Of a stretch of 64,000 nt of DNA, positions 43,926 through 52,268 are shown in pieces. A program made the translations under genes and the position numbers. Below the pieces are notes generated by a model. It was not told where the DNA came from and searched no databases. It worked only from the letters and a program-made list of their open reading frames with translations. This DNA comes from Betaproteobacteria bacterium (GTDB taxonomy: Bacteria; Pseudomonadota; Gammaproteobacteria; Burkholderiales; Casimicrobiaceae): positions 1 to 64,000 of the forward strand of contig JADKEV010000034.1 of NCBI GenBank assembly GCA_016717855.1, given 5' to 3'. Within the stretch, counting starts at the first letter, position 1; each line of letters starts with the position of its first letter.

Positions 43926-45644
43926 TCAATCGTCAAGCAAGCTCGTGCCCGGCCGCACCCGCGTGAAACGCACCGGCGCGAACGACACCGCGAGCGCGGC
44001 GCCCGTCTGGCGCACCTGCGTGTACGCCGACGTGGCCAGGTCGCCGGTCTCCGGATGGTCCTCGCGAAAGTGCGCGCCGCGCGAATCCTCGCGCGCCAGC
44101 GCCGCCGCGGCGATCGCCGCGCTGACGTCGAGCAGGTTGTCCAGGTTCAACCAGTCATGCCAGGTCAGGTTGAACGCGCGGTTGCCGTCGGCGACTCCTG
44201 TCGCCCGCAGCTCCTCGCGCAAGCCGGCCAGCGCTGCCTGGCCACGCTCCAGTGACGCGCGCGTGCGCAGGATGCCCACGTCGTCCCACATCAGTTCGTA
44301 CAGACGGTTGCGCAACGGCGCCAGGTTGCCCGCCGGGCGCGTGAACGGAAGCGTGGCGGCGGCGATCGCGCGCTCGATCGCCGCGAGGTCGACCAGTTCG
44401 AGCGCCCCGCGGCCGGCCACCCAGGCGCCGGCGTGATCCCCGGCGATGCCGCCGAACACCGTCGAATTCGCCACGCCATTGCCGCCCAGCCGGTTCGCGC
44501 CATGCACGCCACCCGTGTCCTCGCCCGCGGCATACAAGCCTTCGAGCGCCGTCGTGCAGTCGGTGTTGAACTCGACCCCGCCCATCATGTAGTGCGCGGT
44601 CGGGACGACCTCGACCAGGCCCGCGGCCAGGTCGAAGCCGCAATCCGCGCAGCGCTCGACCATGCCCTTGAATTGCTTCCTGACATTGTCCGGCCCGAGG
44701 TGGCCCATGCTGATGTGGACGCCGCCGTTCGGCGTCACGCGGCCGGCGCGCATCTCGGCGTAGATCGCGCGGGAGACGATGTCGCGCGTCGCGCGTTCGC
44801 CGCGCTCATCGTACTGCTGCATGAAGCGCCCGCCCGCCCCGTTGAGCAGGTAGCCGCCGGAGCCGCGGAGCCCTTCTTCGAGTACCGTCCCGGTCATCCG
44901 CGTCTGGGTGCCGGCGAGCAGTCCGGTCGGATGGAACTGCACCATCTCCATGTCGCGCAGCGACAGGCCCGCGGCCAGCGCCATCGCCAGCCCGTCGCAG
45001 CTCTTGTCGCCCGACGGCGTGTGGTACTTGTACATGGTCGGCCCGCCGCCGGTCGCCAGCACCACCGCCTTCGCGCGCACCAGGACCAGGCCGCCGGTGC
45101 GCATGTCGACCAGCAGCGCGCCGGCGATGCGCTGCCCGTTGCGCGAGGGGATCAGCGCCAGCGCCCGGTGTTCTTCCAGCCGGTGGATGCCGCGCGCCCA
45201 GACCTGTTCCGAGAGGCGGTTCATGATCTCGATGCCGGTCAGGTCGCCCTTGTGCACGGTGCGGTCGAAGGTCTGCCCGGCGAACGCCTTCTGGTGCACG
45301 GTGCCGTCCGGGTTGCGGTCGAAGAAGCAGCCCAGTTCGTTCTCGAGTTCGTGCACCCGTTCGACCGCGGTCTGCACCAGCGTCCACGCCAGGTCCTGGT
45401 TGGGCAGCCACTTGCCGCCCTCGATGGTGTCCATGAAGTGACGCTCGACCGAGTCGCCGGCGGCCAGCGCGACGTTGTAGCCGCCCTGGACCATACGCGT
45501 GCAGCCGGACTTGCCCAGCAGGCCCTTGACCGCGACGGTGACATGCAGCGCCGGCTGCGCGTCGAACGCGTGCAGCGCCGCGAACAATCCCGCGCCCCCG
45601 GAGCCCAGGATCAGGATGTCGGTGGTGGTGGTTTCGTAGATCAA
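43926..45644 (-). CDS. Succinate dehydrogenase/fumarate reductase-type flavoprotein
   Basis: 572 aa FAD protein that interconverts succinate and fumarate or a related dicarboxylate pair. FAD motif DILILGSGGAGLFAAL, substrate loop MVQFHPTGLLAG, catalytic-Arg region GERATRDIVSRAIYAEM and PTAHYMMGGVEF are seen. The position that in SdhA/FrdA carries the His bound covalently to FAD (SHT before the QGG) reads GCTRMVQGG here, so FAD is probably not covalently bound, as in thiol:fumarate reductase and related enzymes. It is last in the sdhB-cyt-cyt-fumA-chalcone-fumB series, 162 bases and a REP pair downstream. Confidence 0.85.
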   Translation of the reverse strand: MIYETTTTDILILGSGGAGLFAALHAFDAQPALHVTVAVKGLLGKSGCTRMVQGGYNVALAAGDSVERHFMDTIEGGKWLPNQDLAWTLVQTAVERVHELENELGCFFDRNPDGTVHQKAFAGQTFDRTVHKGDLTGIEIMNRLSEQVWARGIHRLEEHRALALIPSRNGQRIAGALLVDMRTGGLVLVRAKAVVLATGGGPTMYKYHTPSGDKSCDGLAMALAAGLSLRDMEMVQFHPTGLLAGTQTRMTGTVLEEGLRGSGGYLLNGAGGRFMQQYDERGERATRDIVSRAIYAEMRAGRVTPNGGVHISMGHLGPDNVRKQFKGMVERCADCGFDLAAGLVEVVPTAHYMMGGVEFNTDCTTALEGLYAAGEDTGGVHGANRLGGNGVANSTVFGGIAGDHAGAWVAGRGALELVDLAAIERAIAAATLPFTRPAGNLAPLRNRLYELMWDDVGILRTRASLERGQAALAGLREELRATGVADGNRAFNLTWHDWLNLDNLLDVSAAIAAAALAREDSRGAHFREDHPETGDLATSAYTQVRQTGAALAVSFAPVRFTRVRPGTSLLDD

Positions 45645-45672
45645 GTCAGCGTAGCCGTGGCGGGCGCAGGCC

Positions 45673-45810
45673 GTAGGATGGGTGGAGCGCAGCGATACCC
45701 ATCACGTTGGCATCGCACGCACCCATCGTCGCGGCGCGCATCTGGTTGCCGTGCCCGAAGCGTTGTTCCCGAACCAGCAGATGGGTATCGCTGCGCTCCA
45801 CCCATCCTAC
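45673..45810. repeat. BIME-like inverted pair of REP palindromes
   Basis: Left arm (GTAGGATGGGTGGAGCGCAG..., 45673-45703) and inverted right arm (45780-45810) flank about 76 bases of unique DNA. It fills the gap between the fumarase beta subunit and the flavoprotein gene. Confidence 0.85.
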
Positions 45811-46409
45811 ATCCCGAGGCCGGCGAGCACGGCGGCGCGGCGCGCGCGGGCGTCGGCGTCGACGTCGCGGTACAGGTTGCCGCCTGCGCTGTCCATCGCG
45901 ACCAGCAGTGGGCCGAAGGCGCGGACGCGGAATTTCCACAGCGATTCGGGATTCAGATCGTCGAGGTCGACGTCTTCGATGGCCTCGATCCACGTGGTTT
46001 CCAGTGCCGCTGTGCCGCCGGTGATCGCCAGGTACGCCCCGCCGTGTTCGGCGAACGCCGCGAGCGAGCCCGCGCCCATGCCGCCCTTGCCGATGATCAG
46101 CCGGACGCCGCACCGGGCAAGCAGCGGCGCGGTGAAGCGCTCCATCCGCGCCGACGTCGTCGTGCCTACGCACACCGGCGCGTAGCCCGCCGGATGCGCG
46201 AGCGAAGGCTCGACCTTGCGCACGTTCGGCGCGGTGTGGATGACCGCGTGCCCGCGCAGGTCGAAGCGCGTGGTCCGGCCGCGGTCGAACAGATGGATCA
46301 GCGTCGCATCGCGGATGCCGAACAGCGTGCCGTTCAACGTCACCGTATCGTTGACCCGCAACGCACGCGTGGCTTCCTCGCCGATCGGCATGTCGAAATC
46401 ATGGTGCAT
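45807..46409 (-). CDS. Class I fumarate hydratase/tartrate dehydratase, beta subunit
   Basis: 200 aa C-terminal-domain subunit of the iron-sulfur fumarase family. It has IGKGGMGAGSLAAFAEHGGAY, the GTTTSARMERF anion-binding loop and LWKFRVRAFGPLLVAMDSAG. It pairs with the alpha subunit encoded at 47012-47887, with a chalcone-isomerase-like gene between. Fumarate/malate is the likely substrate next to the SDH-like genes; L-tartrate dehydratase is the main alternative. Confidence 0.88.
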   Translation of the reverse strand: MHHDFDMPIGEEATRALRVNDTVTLNGTLFGIRDATLIHLFDRGRTTRFDLRGHAVIHTAPNVRKVEPSLAHPAGYAPVCVGTTTSARMERFTAPLLARCGVRLIIGKGGMGAGSLAAFAEHGGAYLAITGGTAALETTWIEAIEDVDLDDLNPESLWKFRVRAFGPLLVAMDSAGGNLYRDVDADARARRAAVLAGLGM

Positions 46410-46427
46410 CGCGCGGCCTTCCGTCCC

Positions 46428-47012
46428 TCAGCCCGCGCCGCGGCCGAGCAGCGCCTCGCGCAGTGCCGTGCTTTTCGCTCGCTCGCCGAGCCAGATCTTC
46501 AGGAGCGCGTTGTAGAAATCCTCGCCCGGGATCGGCGCGCCCTTGGCCACGCCGTTGACGCGGATGACCGTCCCCTGGTCCGGCACGTAATCGAGCGCGA
46601 TCGTCCCGCCGCGCCGGATCACTTTCTCGCCGTTGATGATCCGGTCCAGTTCCTCCAGCCGCTCCTTGATCACTTCCATCTCGGCCGCCTGGCTGGCGTC
46701 GCCGATCCGGCTCAACAGGTAGTCGTGGATGACGCCGCCGGAAATCTCGTGGCGATGCATCACCAGCAGCATTCGCTTCGGGCCCTTTTGCGCGAGCACG
46801 GCGGCGGCCGTGTTGCGCCGCTCCGGCAGGTAGAGGCCGATCGAGTAGATCTTGAACAGCATCAGCCAGCGCTCCCCGGCGCCGTTGAGCAGCAGTTCCG
46901 GCCCGTCCGGGGTCAGCCGCATCACGGCAGGAAAGTTCGTGGCGCCAGGTTCCAGCGCGACCGCCGCCGAAGCCCACAGCAACATGACGCCGAGGATGAG
47001 CGCCCGCCGCAT
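46428..47012 (-). CDS. Chalcone isomerase-like protein with signal peptide
   Basis: 194 aa, signal peptide 1-19 (RALILGVMLLWASAAVA). Chalcone_3-type fold: LLNGAGERWLMLFKIYSIGL, then KRMLLVMHRHEISGG and VIRVNGVAKGAPIPGEDFYNALLKIWLGE. Bacterial members are periplasmic and of unknown role, probably binding fatty acids or lipids. Its ATG overlaps the stop of the fumarase alpha gene by one base (TGATG-type) and the beta subunit follows 18 bases later, so it is embedded in the fumarase operon. Confidence 0.85.
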   Translation of the reverse strand: MRRALILGVMLLWASAAVALEPGATNFPAVMRLTPDGPELLLNGAGERWLMLFKIYSIGLYLPERRNTAAAVLAQKGPKRMLLVMHRHEISGGVIHDYLLSRIGDASQAAEMEVIKERLEELDRIINGEKVIRRGGTIALDYVPDQGTVIRVNGVAKGAPIPGEDFYNALLKIWLGERAKSTALREALLGRGAG

Positions 47013-47887
47013 CAGTGTCCGAACGCCACGCCCTGCGGCGTGAACGTCGCCCGCGCCCGCCGCGCCGAATGGCATTGCATGTTGACCGCGACCGGGTTCA
47101 TCGTGATGTGCGTCGCGGCGATTTCCAGGTGGACGGCGAAGGCCGTCGCGTCGCCGCCCAGCCCCTGCGGCCCGACGCCCAGCTTGTTCACCGCCGCCGA
47201 CAGCGCCGCCTCGAGTTCGCGCCCGTCCGCGTCGGCGCACTGCGACCCCAGGGGGCGCGTCGCCGCGACCTTGGCCAGGTGCACGCACAGGTCGGCGCTG
47301 CCGCCGACGCCGACGCCGACGATGGTCGGCGGGCAGGTCTTGCCGCCGGCATCGAGCACGCAGTCGACGACGAAGGTCTTGATCGCGTTGACGCCCTCGG
47401 CCGGAATCGCCATCCGCAGCCAGGTGTTGTTTTCGGACCCGCTGCCCTTGGGGATCATTTCGATGGCCAGCGTTTCGGCCGCGTCGGAAAACGCGATGTG
47501 GATCACCGGCACGCGGATGCCGCAGGACGTGTGCTCGTTCTTCCGCGTGAGCGGATGGACGACCGACGAGCGCAGCGGATATTCGCGCGTCGCCCGCGCG
47601 CAGCCGCGGACGATCGCCGCCTCGAGGTCGAAGCCGTCGACCTCGACGTTGCGCCCGATAGACACGTTGTAGATCGGCACGCCCGTGTCCTGGCACAGCA
47701 GGTTGTCGTTGGCCTCGGCCACCGCGACGTTGCGGATCATCGTGCCCAGCACGCCCTTCGCGCGCGGATCGCGCTCGGCCGCGTCGAGGCGCGCAAAGCC
47801 GGCCTTGATGTCGTCGGGCAGGATTTTCAGGGCGCGGATGTAGAGGTCTTTCGACGCATCCTCCACCGCTTGCAGGTCGACTCGCAT
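47012..47887 (-). CDS. Class I fumarate hydratase/tartrate dehydratase, alpha subunit
   Basis: 291 aa subunit that holds the [4Fe-4S] cluster. Likely cluster Cys are in LLCQDTGVPIYNV, in the CVLDAGGKTCPP stretch and in NMQCHSARRA. NEHTSCGIRVP and GVGVGGSADLCVHLAK are also family signatures. Its start follows the cytochrome-b-like gene by 10 bases. Together with the beta subunit it hydrates fumarate, directly downstream of an SDH-like complex that could make it. Confidence 0.9.
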   Translation of the reverse strand: MRVDLQAVEDASKDLYIRALKILPDDIKAGFARLDAAERDPRAKGVLGTMIRNVAVAEANDNLLCQDTGVPIYNVSIGRNVEVDGFDLEAAIVRGCARATREYPLRSSVVHPLTRKNEHTSCGIRVPVIHIAFSDAAETLAIEMIPKGSGSENNTWLRMAIPAEGVNAIKTFVVDCVLDAGGKTCPPTIVGVGVGGSADLCVHLAKVAATRPLGSQCADADGRELEAALSAAVNKLGVGPQGLGGDATAFAVHLEIAATHITMNPVAVNMQCHSARRARATFTPQGVAFGH

Positions 47888-47897
47888 CGCGTTGCCT

Positions 47898-48245
47898 TCA
47901 GACCAGGTTCAGCGCGAACGCCGCGCCAGCCGCTATCGTACAACCGGCGGCGACGGCGAGCAGCGCTTTCTGCCAGTTGCGCCAGGGCAGGAACTCGAGC
48001 ATCAGCACGCGCACGCCGCCGGCCAGGTGCGCGGCCAGCAGCACGACCAGTCCCCATTCGGCCAGCTTGAACGCCGGCCGGTCGACCCAGCGCAGGATGC
48101 CGTCGAGCGCGGCGGGGCCATGCAGCGCCTGCGAGAGCAGCCAGAAATGCAGCGGCAGGAACAGCGCCAGCAGCAGCCCGGAGACGCGATGAACGATGAA
48201 CGCCCAGAACCCCGGATGAGCGCGGGAACGGAACGCGGATTTCAT
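47898..48245 (-). CDS. SDH/fumarate reductase membrane anchor (cytochrome b-type)
   Basis: 115 aa, three membrane helices. FIVHRVSGLLLALFLPLHFW contains the HR-x-SG quinone-site motif and a haem-ligand-type His of SdhC proteins. The ATG at 48245 overlaps the stop of the other anchor gene (ATGA), so translation is coupled. Confidence 0.82.
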   Translation of the reverse strand: MKSAFRSRAHPGFWAFIVHRVSGLLLALFLPLHFWLLSQALHGPAALDGILRWVDRPAFKLAEWGLVVLLAAHLAGGVRVLMLEFLPWRNWQKALLAVAAGCTIAAGAAFALNLV

Positions 48246-48742
48246 CCTGGACCACCGAACAGTCCGGCAAGCGCGCGCAGGCCCAGCGCCAGCAACACGG
48301 TCCCGGCCAGGAATATCCCCGCGTTCAGGAAGCGCCCGCGCCAGCCCAGCCACTCGGCGACGATGGCGCGCAGGCCCAGCGGCGCGTGGACAGCCACGCT
48401 GGCGACGAAGACCAGGTAAAAGGCCAGCCAGGCGGGCGACGCGCGCAACCGGGTGAGGATTTCGTCCGCGGACAACCCGCCGCGCACCGCCAGCATGATG
48501 GTCGCCAGGTGGACCACCACGCACAGCGCCAGCACCAGCGCCGACACGCGTTGGGCCAGCCACAGCTGCGACTCGAAGCGCGCGGCGGAAAATGCCCGGG
48601 GCGGCGGCGTGCCTGCCGGCGGCTCCGCGGGTCCGCCGTGCCGCGCCGCCGCGGCCTGCGCGGACTCCGCCGTGGAAGTCGCCGGCGGCGCCGTGCTGCT
48701 GTCCATGTGCGGCCCGGCGGCGCTCACAGTGTCCCCTTCCAC
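48242..48742 (-). CDS. SDH/fumarate reductase second membrane anchor
   Basis: 166 aa. About 50 low-complexity Ala/Pro-rich residues precede three membrane helices (LWLAQRVSALVLALCVVVHL; LAFYLVFVASVAVHAPLGLR; GIFLAGTVLLALGLRALAGL). QRVSA and two His in helices suggest haem or quinone contact. An internal ATG at 48706 is an alternative start. It overlaps the iron-sulfur gene by 19 bases. Confidence 0.78.
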   Translation of the reverse strand: MEGDTVSAAGPHMDSSTAPPATSTAESAQAAAARHGGPAEPPAGTPPPRAFSAARFESQLWLAQRVSALVLALCVVVHLATIMLAVRGGLSADEILTRLRASPAWLAFYLVFVASVAVHAPLGLRAIVAEWLGWRGRFLNAGIFLAGTVLLALGLRALAGLFGGPG

Positions 48743-49437
48743 GCCGCCTTCGCCACCGCGCGCTTCAGGCCCGCGATGCCGGCGGTGGGCGAAATCTGCT
48801 TGGGGCAGCGCTCGGTGCAGCTGACATGCGTGTGGCAGGACTGGCAGCCGGCGTCACCGGCGACGGCCCGCAGGCGCTCCTGCTGCGCCCCGTCGCGCGC
48901 GTCGTTGACCAGCGTCCAGGCGCGATTGAGGGCGGCGGGGCCAAGATAGTCCGGGCGCCAGCCGACGACGTCGCACGAGGCGTAGCACACGCCGCAGCCT
49001 ATGCACTCGATGCCGGCGTTGGCCGCCGCGCGCGCGGGCGCGTCCGGCGCGATCCGCGCGAAATCGTCGGCGCGGGTCCGGGTCGGCGTCAGCCGCCCCT
49101 GCGCGCGCGTCCATTTGGCGAAGAACTCGCGCATGTCGGTGACGAGGTCACGGATGACCGGCAGGTTGGCGAGCGGCTTCAACTCCAGCCGGTTGTCGCG
49201 CGCGACCTTGGCCACATGGGTGCGGCAGGTCCAGCGCGCGACGCCGTTCACGGTCATCGCGCACGAGCCGCACATCCCGACGCGGCAGGCAAAGCGGTAG
49301 GCGAGCGTCGGATCCATGTCACGCTGGATCGCGGTCACCACGTCGAGCACGGTCTGGCTGGGCCAGCGCGGGACCTCGAAGGTCTGCAGCGCACCCGCTT
49401 CGTCGCCGCGCCAGACACTGACCTGCAGCGTCGTCAT
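48724..49437 (-). CDS. Succinate dehydrogenase/fumarate reductase iron-sulfur protein
   Basis: 237 aa electron-transfer subunit. [2Fe-2S] motif FACRVGMCGSCAMTVNG plus WTCRTH, then CIGCGVCYASCDVV and CQSCHTHVSCTERCPKQISP for the [4Fe-4S] and third cluster. It passes electrons between the flavoprotein and the two membrane anchors. It follows the aldo/keto reductase gene by 13 bases and leads the SDH-fumarase run. Confidence 0.9.
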   Translation of the reverse strand: MTTLQVSVWRGDEAGALQTFEVPRWPSQTVLDVVTAIQRDMDPTLAYRFACRVGMCGSCAMTVNGVARWTCRTHVAKVARDNRLELKPLANLPVIRDLVTDMREFFAKWTRAQGRLTPTRTRADDFARIAPDAPARAAANAGIECIGCGVCYASCDVVGWRPDYLGPAALNRAWTLVNDARDGAQQERLRAVAGDAGCQSCHTHVSCTERCPKQISPTAGIAGLKRAVAKAAWKGTL

Positions 49438-49450
49438 TTCCGCGTCCCGC

Positions 49451-50452
49451 TCAGACGCTGCGGCCGTGGAACGGGTATTGCGGATCGGTGTAACCCGGCG
49501 TCGACGGATGTCCCGGCCGGACCAGGTTGTCGATGAAGGCCTCGTCGTCGGCGTCGAGCGATTTGTCGATTCCCTCGACGTACTCCTGCCACTGTGCCAG
49601 CGTGCGCGGTCCGGCGATCACCGAGCTGATGATCTTGTTGCGCAGCACCCAGTGATAGGCGAACTGGGTCGCCGTCATGCCGCGGGCTTCTGCCCGGGCC
49701 TTGATCTGCTGCGCGAGCACCAGCGACTCCTCGCGGAACTCGGTCTCCATCATCCGCTGGTCGGCGCGCCCCGCGCGCGTATCCTCGGGCGGCTTCTGCC
49801 CGGGCAGGTACTTGCCCGTCAGCACGCCCCGCGCGATCGGCGAATACGGGACGACGCCGAGGTTGTAGTGGTGGCAGGCTGGCAGGATCTCGACTTCGGG
49901 CATCCGGTTCATCGCGTTGTAGTAGGGCTGGCAGACGACCGGGCGTGGGACGCCCAGCTGGTCGCACAAGCGCACGACCTCGGCGATGCGCCAGCCGCGG
50001 AAATTCGACAGGCCGAAATGGCGGATCCTGCCGGCCCGGATCAGGTCGCCCATCGCCTGCAGCGCCTGCTCCAGCGGAAAGCGCGGGATGTCGCGGTGCA
50101 TGTAGTAAAGGTCGATGTAGTCGGTGCCCAGCCGCCGCAGGCTCGCCTCGCTCTCGCGCATCAGCCAGGTGCGCGAATAGCCCCTTTCGTTGGGGTCCTT
50201 GCTCATCGGGTTGCCGACCTTGGTCGCCAGCACCCAGCGCGAGCGGTGCTCGCGGATCGTCTGGCCGACCATGGTCTCCGACGCGCCCGTCACGTAATTG
50301 TCGGAGGTGTCGATGAAATTCACGCCGGCGGCCGCCGCCGAGTCGATGATGCGCTTCGCCTCCGGCAGGTCCGTGCGATCGCCGAACATCATCGTGCCCA
50401 CGCAGAGCACGGAGACCTTGAGGCCGGAAGAACCGAGAGTGCGGTAATGCAT
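49451..50452 (-). CDS. Aldo/keto reductase
   Basis: 333 aa NADPH-dependent (alpha/beta)8 reductase. Catalytic Asp/Tyr in FIDTSDNYVTGASE, Lys in LATKVGNP and His in LYYMHRDIP are in place. HFGLSNFRGWRIAEVV and the C-terminal cofactor loop ISSVIAGPRTLAQWQEYV follow. The ATG at 50452 begins the family sequence (MHYRTLGSSGLKVS); 18 codons upstream are unlikely. It is the first gene before sdhB on this strand and may share the transcript. Substrate unknown. Confidence 0.88.
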   Translation of the reverse strand: MHYRTLGSSGLKVSVLCVGTMMFGDRTDLPEAKRIIDSAAAAGVNFIDTSDNYVTGASETMVGQTIREHRSRWVLATKVGNPMSKDPNERGYSRTWLMRESEASLRRLGTDYIDLYYMHRDIPRFPLEQALQAMGDLIRAGRIRHFGLSNFRGWRIAEVVRLCDQLGVPRPVVCQPYYNAMNRMPEVEILPACHHYNLGVVPYSPIARGVLTGKYLPGQKPPEDTRAGRADQRMMETEFREESLVLAQQIKARAEARGMTATQFAYHWVLRNKIISSVIAGPRTLAQWQEYVEGIDKSLDADDEAFIDNLVRPGHPSTPGYTDPQYPFHGRSV

Positions 50453-50522
50453 GGATGAGATTTCCTGTCTGGTTATTTGATTCAGGCCCGAATCGGGCAA
50501 ATCCACGCCGCGAAAGCCGTTC

Positions 50523-50682
50523 GTAGGATGGGTGGAGCGCAGCGATACCCATCACTGGTGGGTGGACCCATGTGTCGTTTCGCGAACACCCATTGAAGGA
50601 TCCGAACAATCGGAACCAGTTGCGCAATGTGGGTTCCGTCCGGTTCGGCCAGATGGGTATCGCTGCGCTCCACCCATCCTAC
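50523..50682. repeat. BIME-like inverted pair of REP palindromes
   Basis: Left arm 50523-50553, right arm 50652-50682, inverted, with about 98 unique bases between. This occupies most of the 271-base gap between the aldo/keto reductase start and the ligase stop; no gene is seen there. Confidence 0.85.
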
Positions 50683-50723
50683 AGCGTGGCGCCATGCGGT
50701 GCAAACGCGAACCTCCGGGCACT

Positions 50724-52268
50724 TTACTCCAACAGCTTCAGCCGCTGCACCTTGCCCGAGGCGCCCTTGGGCAACTCGGCGAGGAAGCGGAATTCCCGGG
50801 GCGTCTTGAACTTGCCCAGCTCGATCAGGCAATGCGCGCGCAGCGCGCGTTCGTCGCAGGCGGCGCCGGGCTTGAGCACGACGCAGGCGAGGATGTCCTG
50901 CCCGTAGTTCACATCAGGAATGCCGACCGCCGCCGCCTCCAGCACCGCGGGATGCTTGAGCAGCGCTTCGTCGATCTCGCGCGGGGCGATGTTCTCGCCA
51001 CCCTTGATGATCAGTTCCTTGATCCGCCCGGTGACGAAGTAGAAGCCATCGGGGTCGCGGTAGCCCAGGTCGCCGGTGTGCAGCCAGCCGTCGGCGTCCA
51101 GCGCGGCGCGGGTCTGCTCCGGGCTCTTGTAATAGGCGCGCATCACGTTGGGACCGCGCAGCATCAGCTCGCCCGTGGCGCCCTCGCCCAGCACCGCGCC
51201 GTCCAGGCCCACGACCCGCGCCTCCACCCCGCACGGCAGGCCTGGCGTCCCGTACTTGCGCCGCGCCGGCTCCTGCGGATTGCAGAACACCACCGAGGCC
51301 GACTCGGTCATCCCCATCGCCTCGATGACGCTGATGCCGAACGTCCGCTCGAAGGCCTTGTGCTGCTCGGGCGGCAGCGGCGCCGAGGCCGAACGGCCGA
51401 AGCGCACTTTCGGATAGACATGGGTCCGTCCCGGCTCCGCGGCGTTGAGCAGGTAGGCGATGATGGTCGGCACCATGTTGAGCCAGGTCGGCTCGTGCCA
51501 CCGGACCATCTGCCACCAGTTGCCGGTGGAAAAGCGGTGCGGCGCGACGATGGACCCGCCCGAGACGAAGGGCGCCACGGTGGCGATCACCTGCCCGTTG
51601 ATGTGATAAAGCGGCAGCGACGAGAGCACGCGATCGGCCGGCGTCAGCCCGTGCCACGCGGCGACGGTGCGCGCGGCGGCGAGCAGGTTGCCGTGCGTGA
51701 GCAGCGCGCCCTTGGGCTGGCCGGTCGTGCCCGAGGTATACATCAGCAGCGCCGGCGAATCGGCATTGAGTGCCGGCACGGGCAGCGCACCCGTGGCGCC
51801 CGCGAACAGCGCCGGCTGGTCGACGTCGATGACGACGACCGCGACCGCGCGACTGACGTCCTCCAGCGCCTCCATCAGTTGCTCTTCGTAGTCGCTGGAG
51901 GTGATCACCAGCTTGCAGTCCGAGTGGCCGATCACGTACGCCAGCTGCGAGCGCTGCGAGACCAGGTTCAGCGGCGCGCACACGTAGCCGCGCGCCATGC
52001 TGCCCAGGAAGATCGCCGCGGTCTGCCAGCCGTTGTGCAGCAGCGTCGCGATGGTGTCGCCGGGCGCCAGGCCGCGCGCGGCCAGCGACGCGCCCAGGTG
52101 CCGCGCCTGCTGCGCCAGATCGGCATAGGTGTAGGCCCGGCCGTTCTCCGGCGTGATCAGGAACGTGTGCGCCGGCTGGCGCGCCGCGTGCGCCGCCAGG
52201 ACCGCGCGCAGCGTCGCCGGCGGCGCGGCGGTCAGCAGTGGAGGCTGCCCCGCCGGATCAGACGCCAT
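50724..52268 (-). CDS. sauT: Acyl-CoA ligase, candidate sulfoacetate-CoA ligase (SauT-like)
   Basis: 514 aa AMP-forming ligase. P-loop YTSGTTGQPKGALLTHGN (about 178), A5 motif GMTESASVVF, A7 motif GWLHTGDLGYRDPDGFYFVT, hinge GRIKELIIKGGENIAPREID and C-terminal catalytic Lys in LPKGASGKVQR. The family alone would fit many carboxylates. Its start overlaps the end of an acylating aldehyde dehydrogenase by 11 bases, and xsc, pta and a TauE-type exporter follow upstream. This is the gene set of the sulfoacetate route, in which SauT makes sulfoacetyl-CoA. The specific name rests on this context. Confidence 0.72.
   Translation of the reverse strand: MASDPAGQPPLLTAAPPATLRAVLAAHAARQPAHTFLITPENGRAYTYADLAQQARHLGASLAARGLAPGDTIATLLHNGWQTAAIFLGSMARGYVCAPLNLVSQRSQLAYVIGHSDCKLVITSSDYEEQLMEALEDVSRAVAVVVIDVDQPALFAGATGALPVPALNADSPALLMYTSGTTGQPKGALLTHGNLLAAARTVAAWHGLTPADRVLSSLPLYHINGQVIATVAPFVSGGSIVAPHRFSTGNWWQMVRWHEPTWLNMVPTIIAYLLNAAEPGRTHVYPKVRFGRSASAPLPPEQHKAFERTFGISVIEAMGMTESASVVFCNPQEPARRKYGTPGLPCGVEARVVGLDGAVLGEGATGELMLRGPNVMRAYYKSPEQTRAALDADGWLHTGDLGYRDPDGFYFVTGRIKELIIKGGENIAPREIDEALLKHPAVLEAAAVGIPDVNYGQDILACVVLKPGAACDERALRAHCLIELGKFKTPREFRFLAELPKGASGKVQRLKLLE

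Noticed and set aside
44433..47672. Long forward open frame across the flavoprotein, fumarase and chalcone-like genes
   Set aside because: It runs antisense to four well-conserved genes and even reads through a REP pair; the composition is that of a GC-rich shadow frame.
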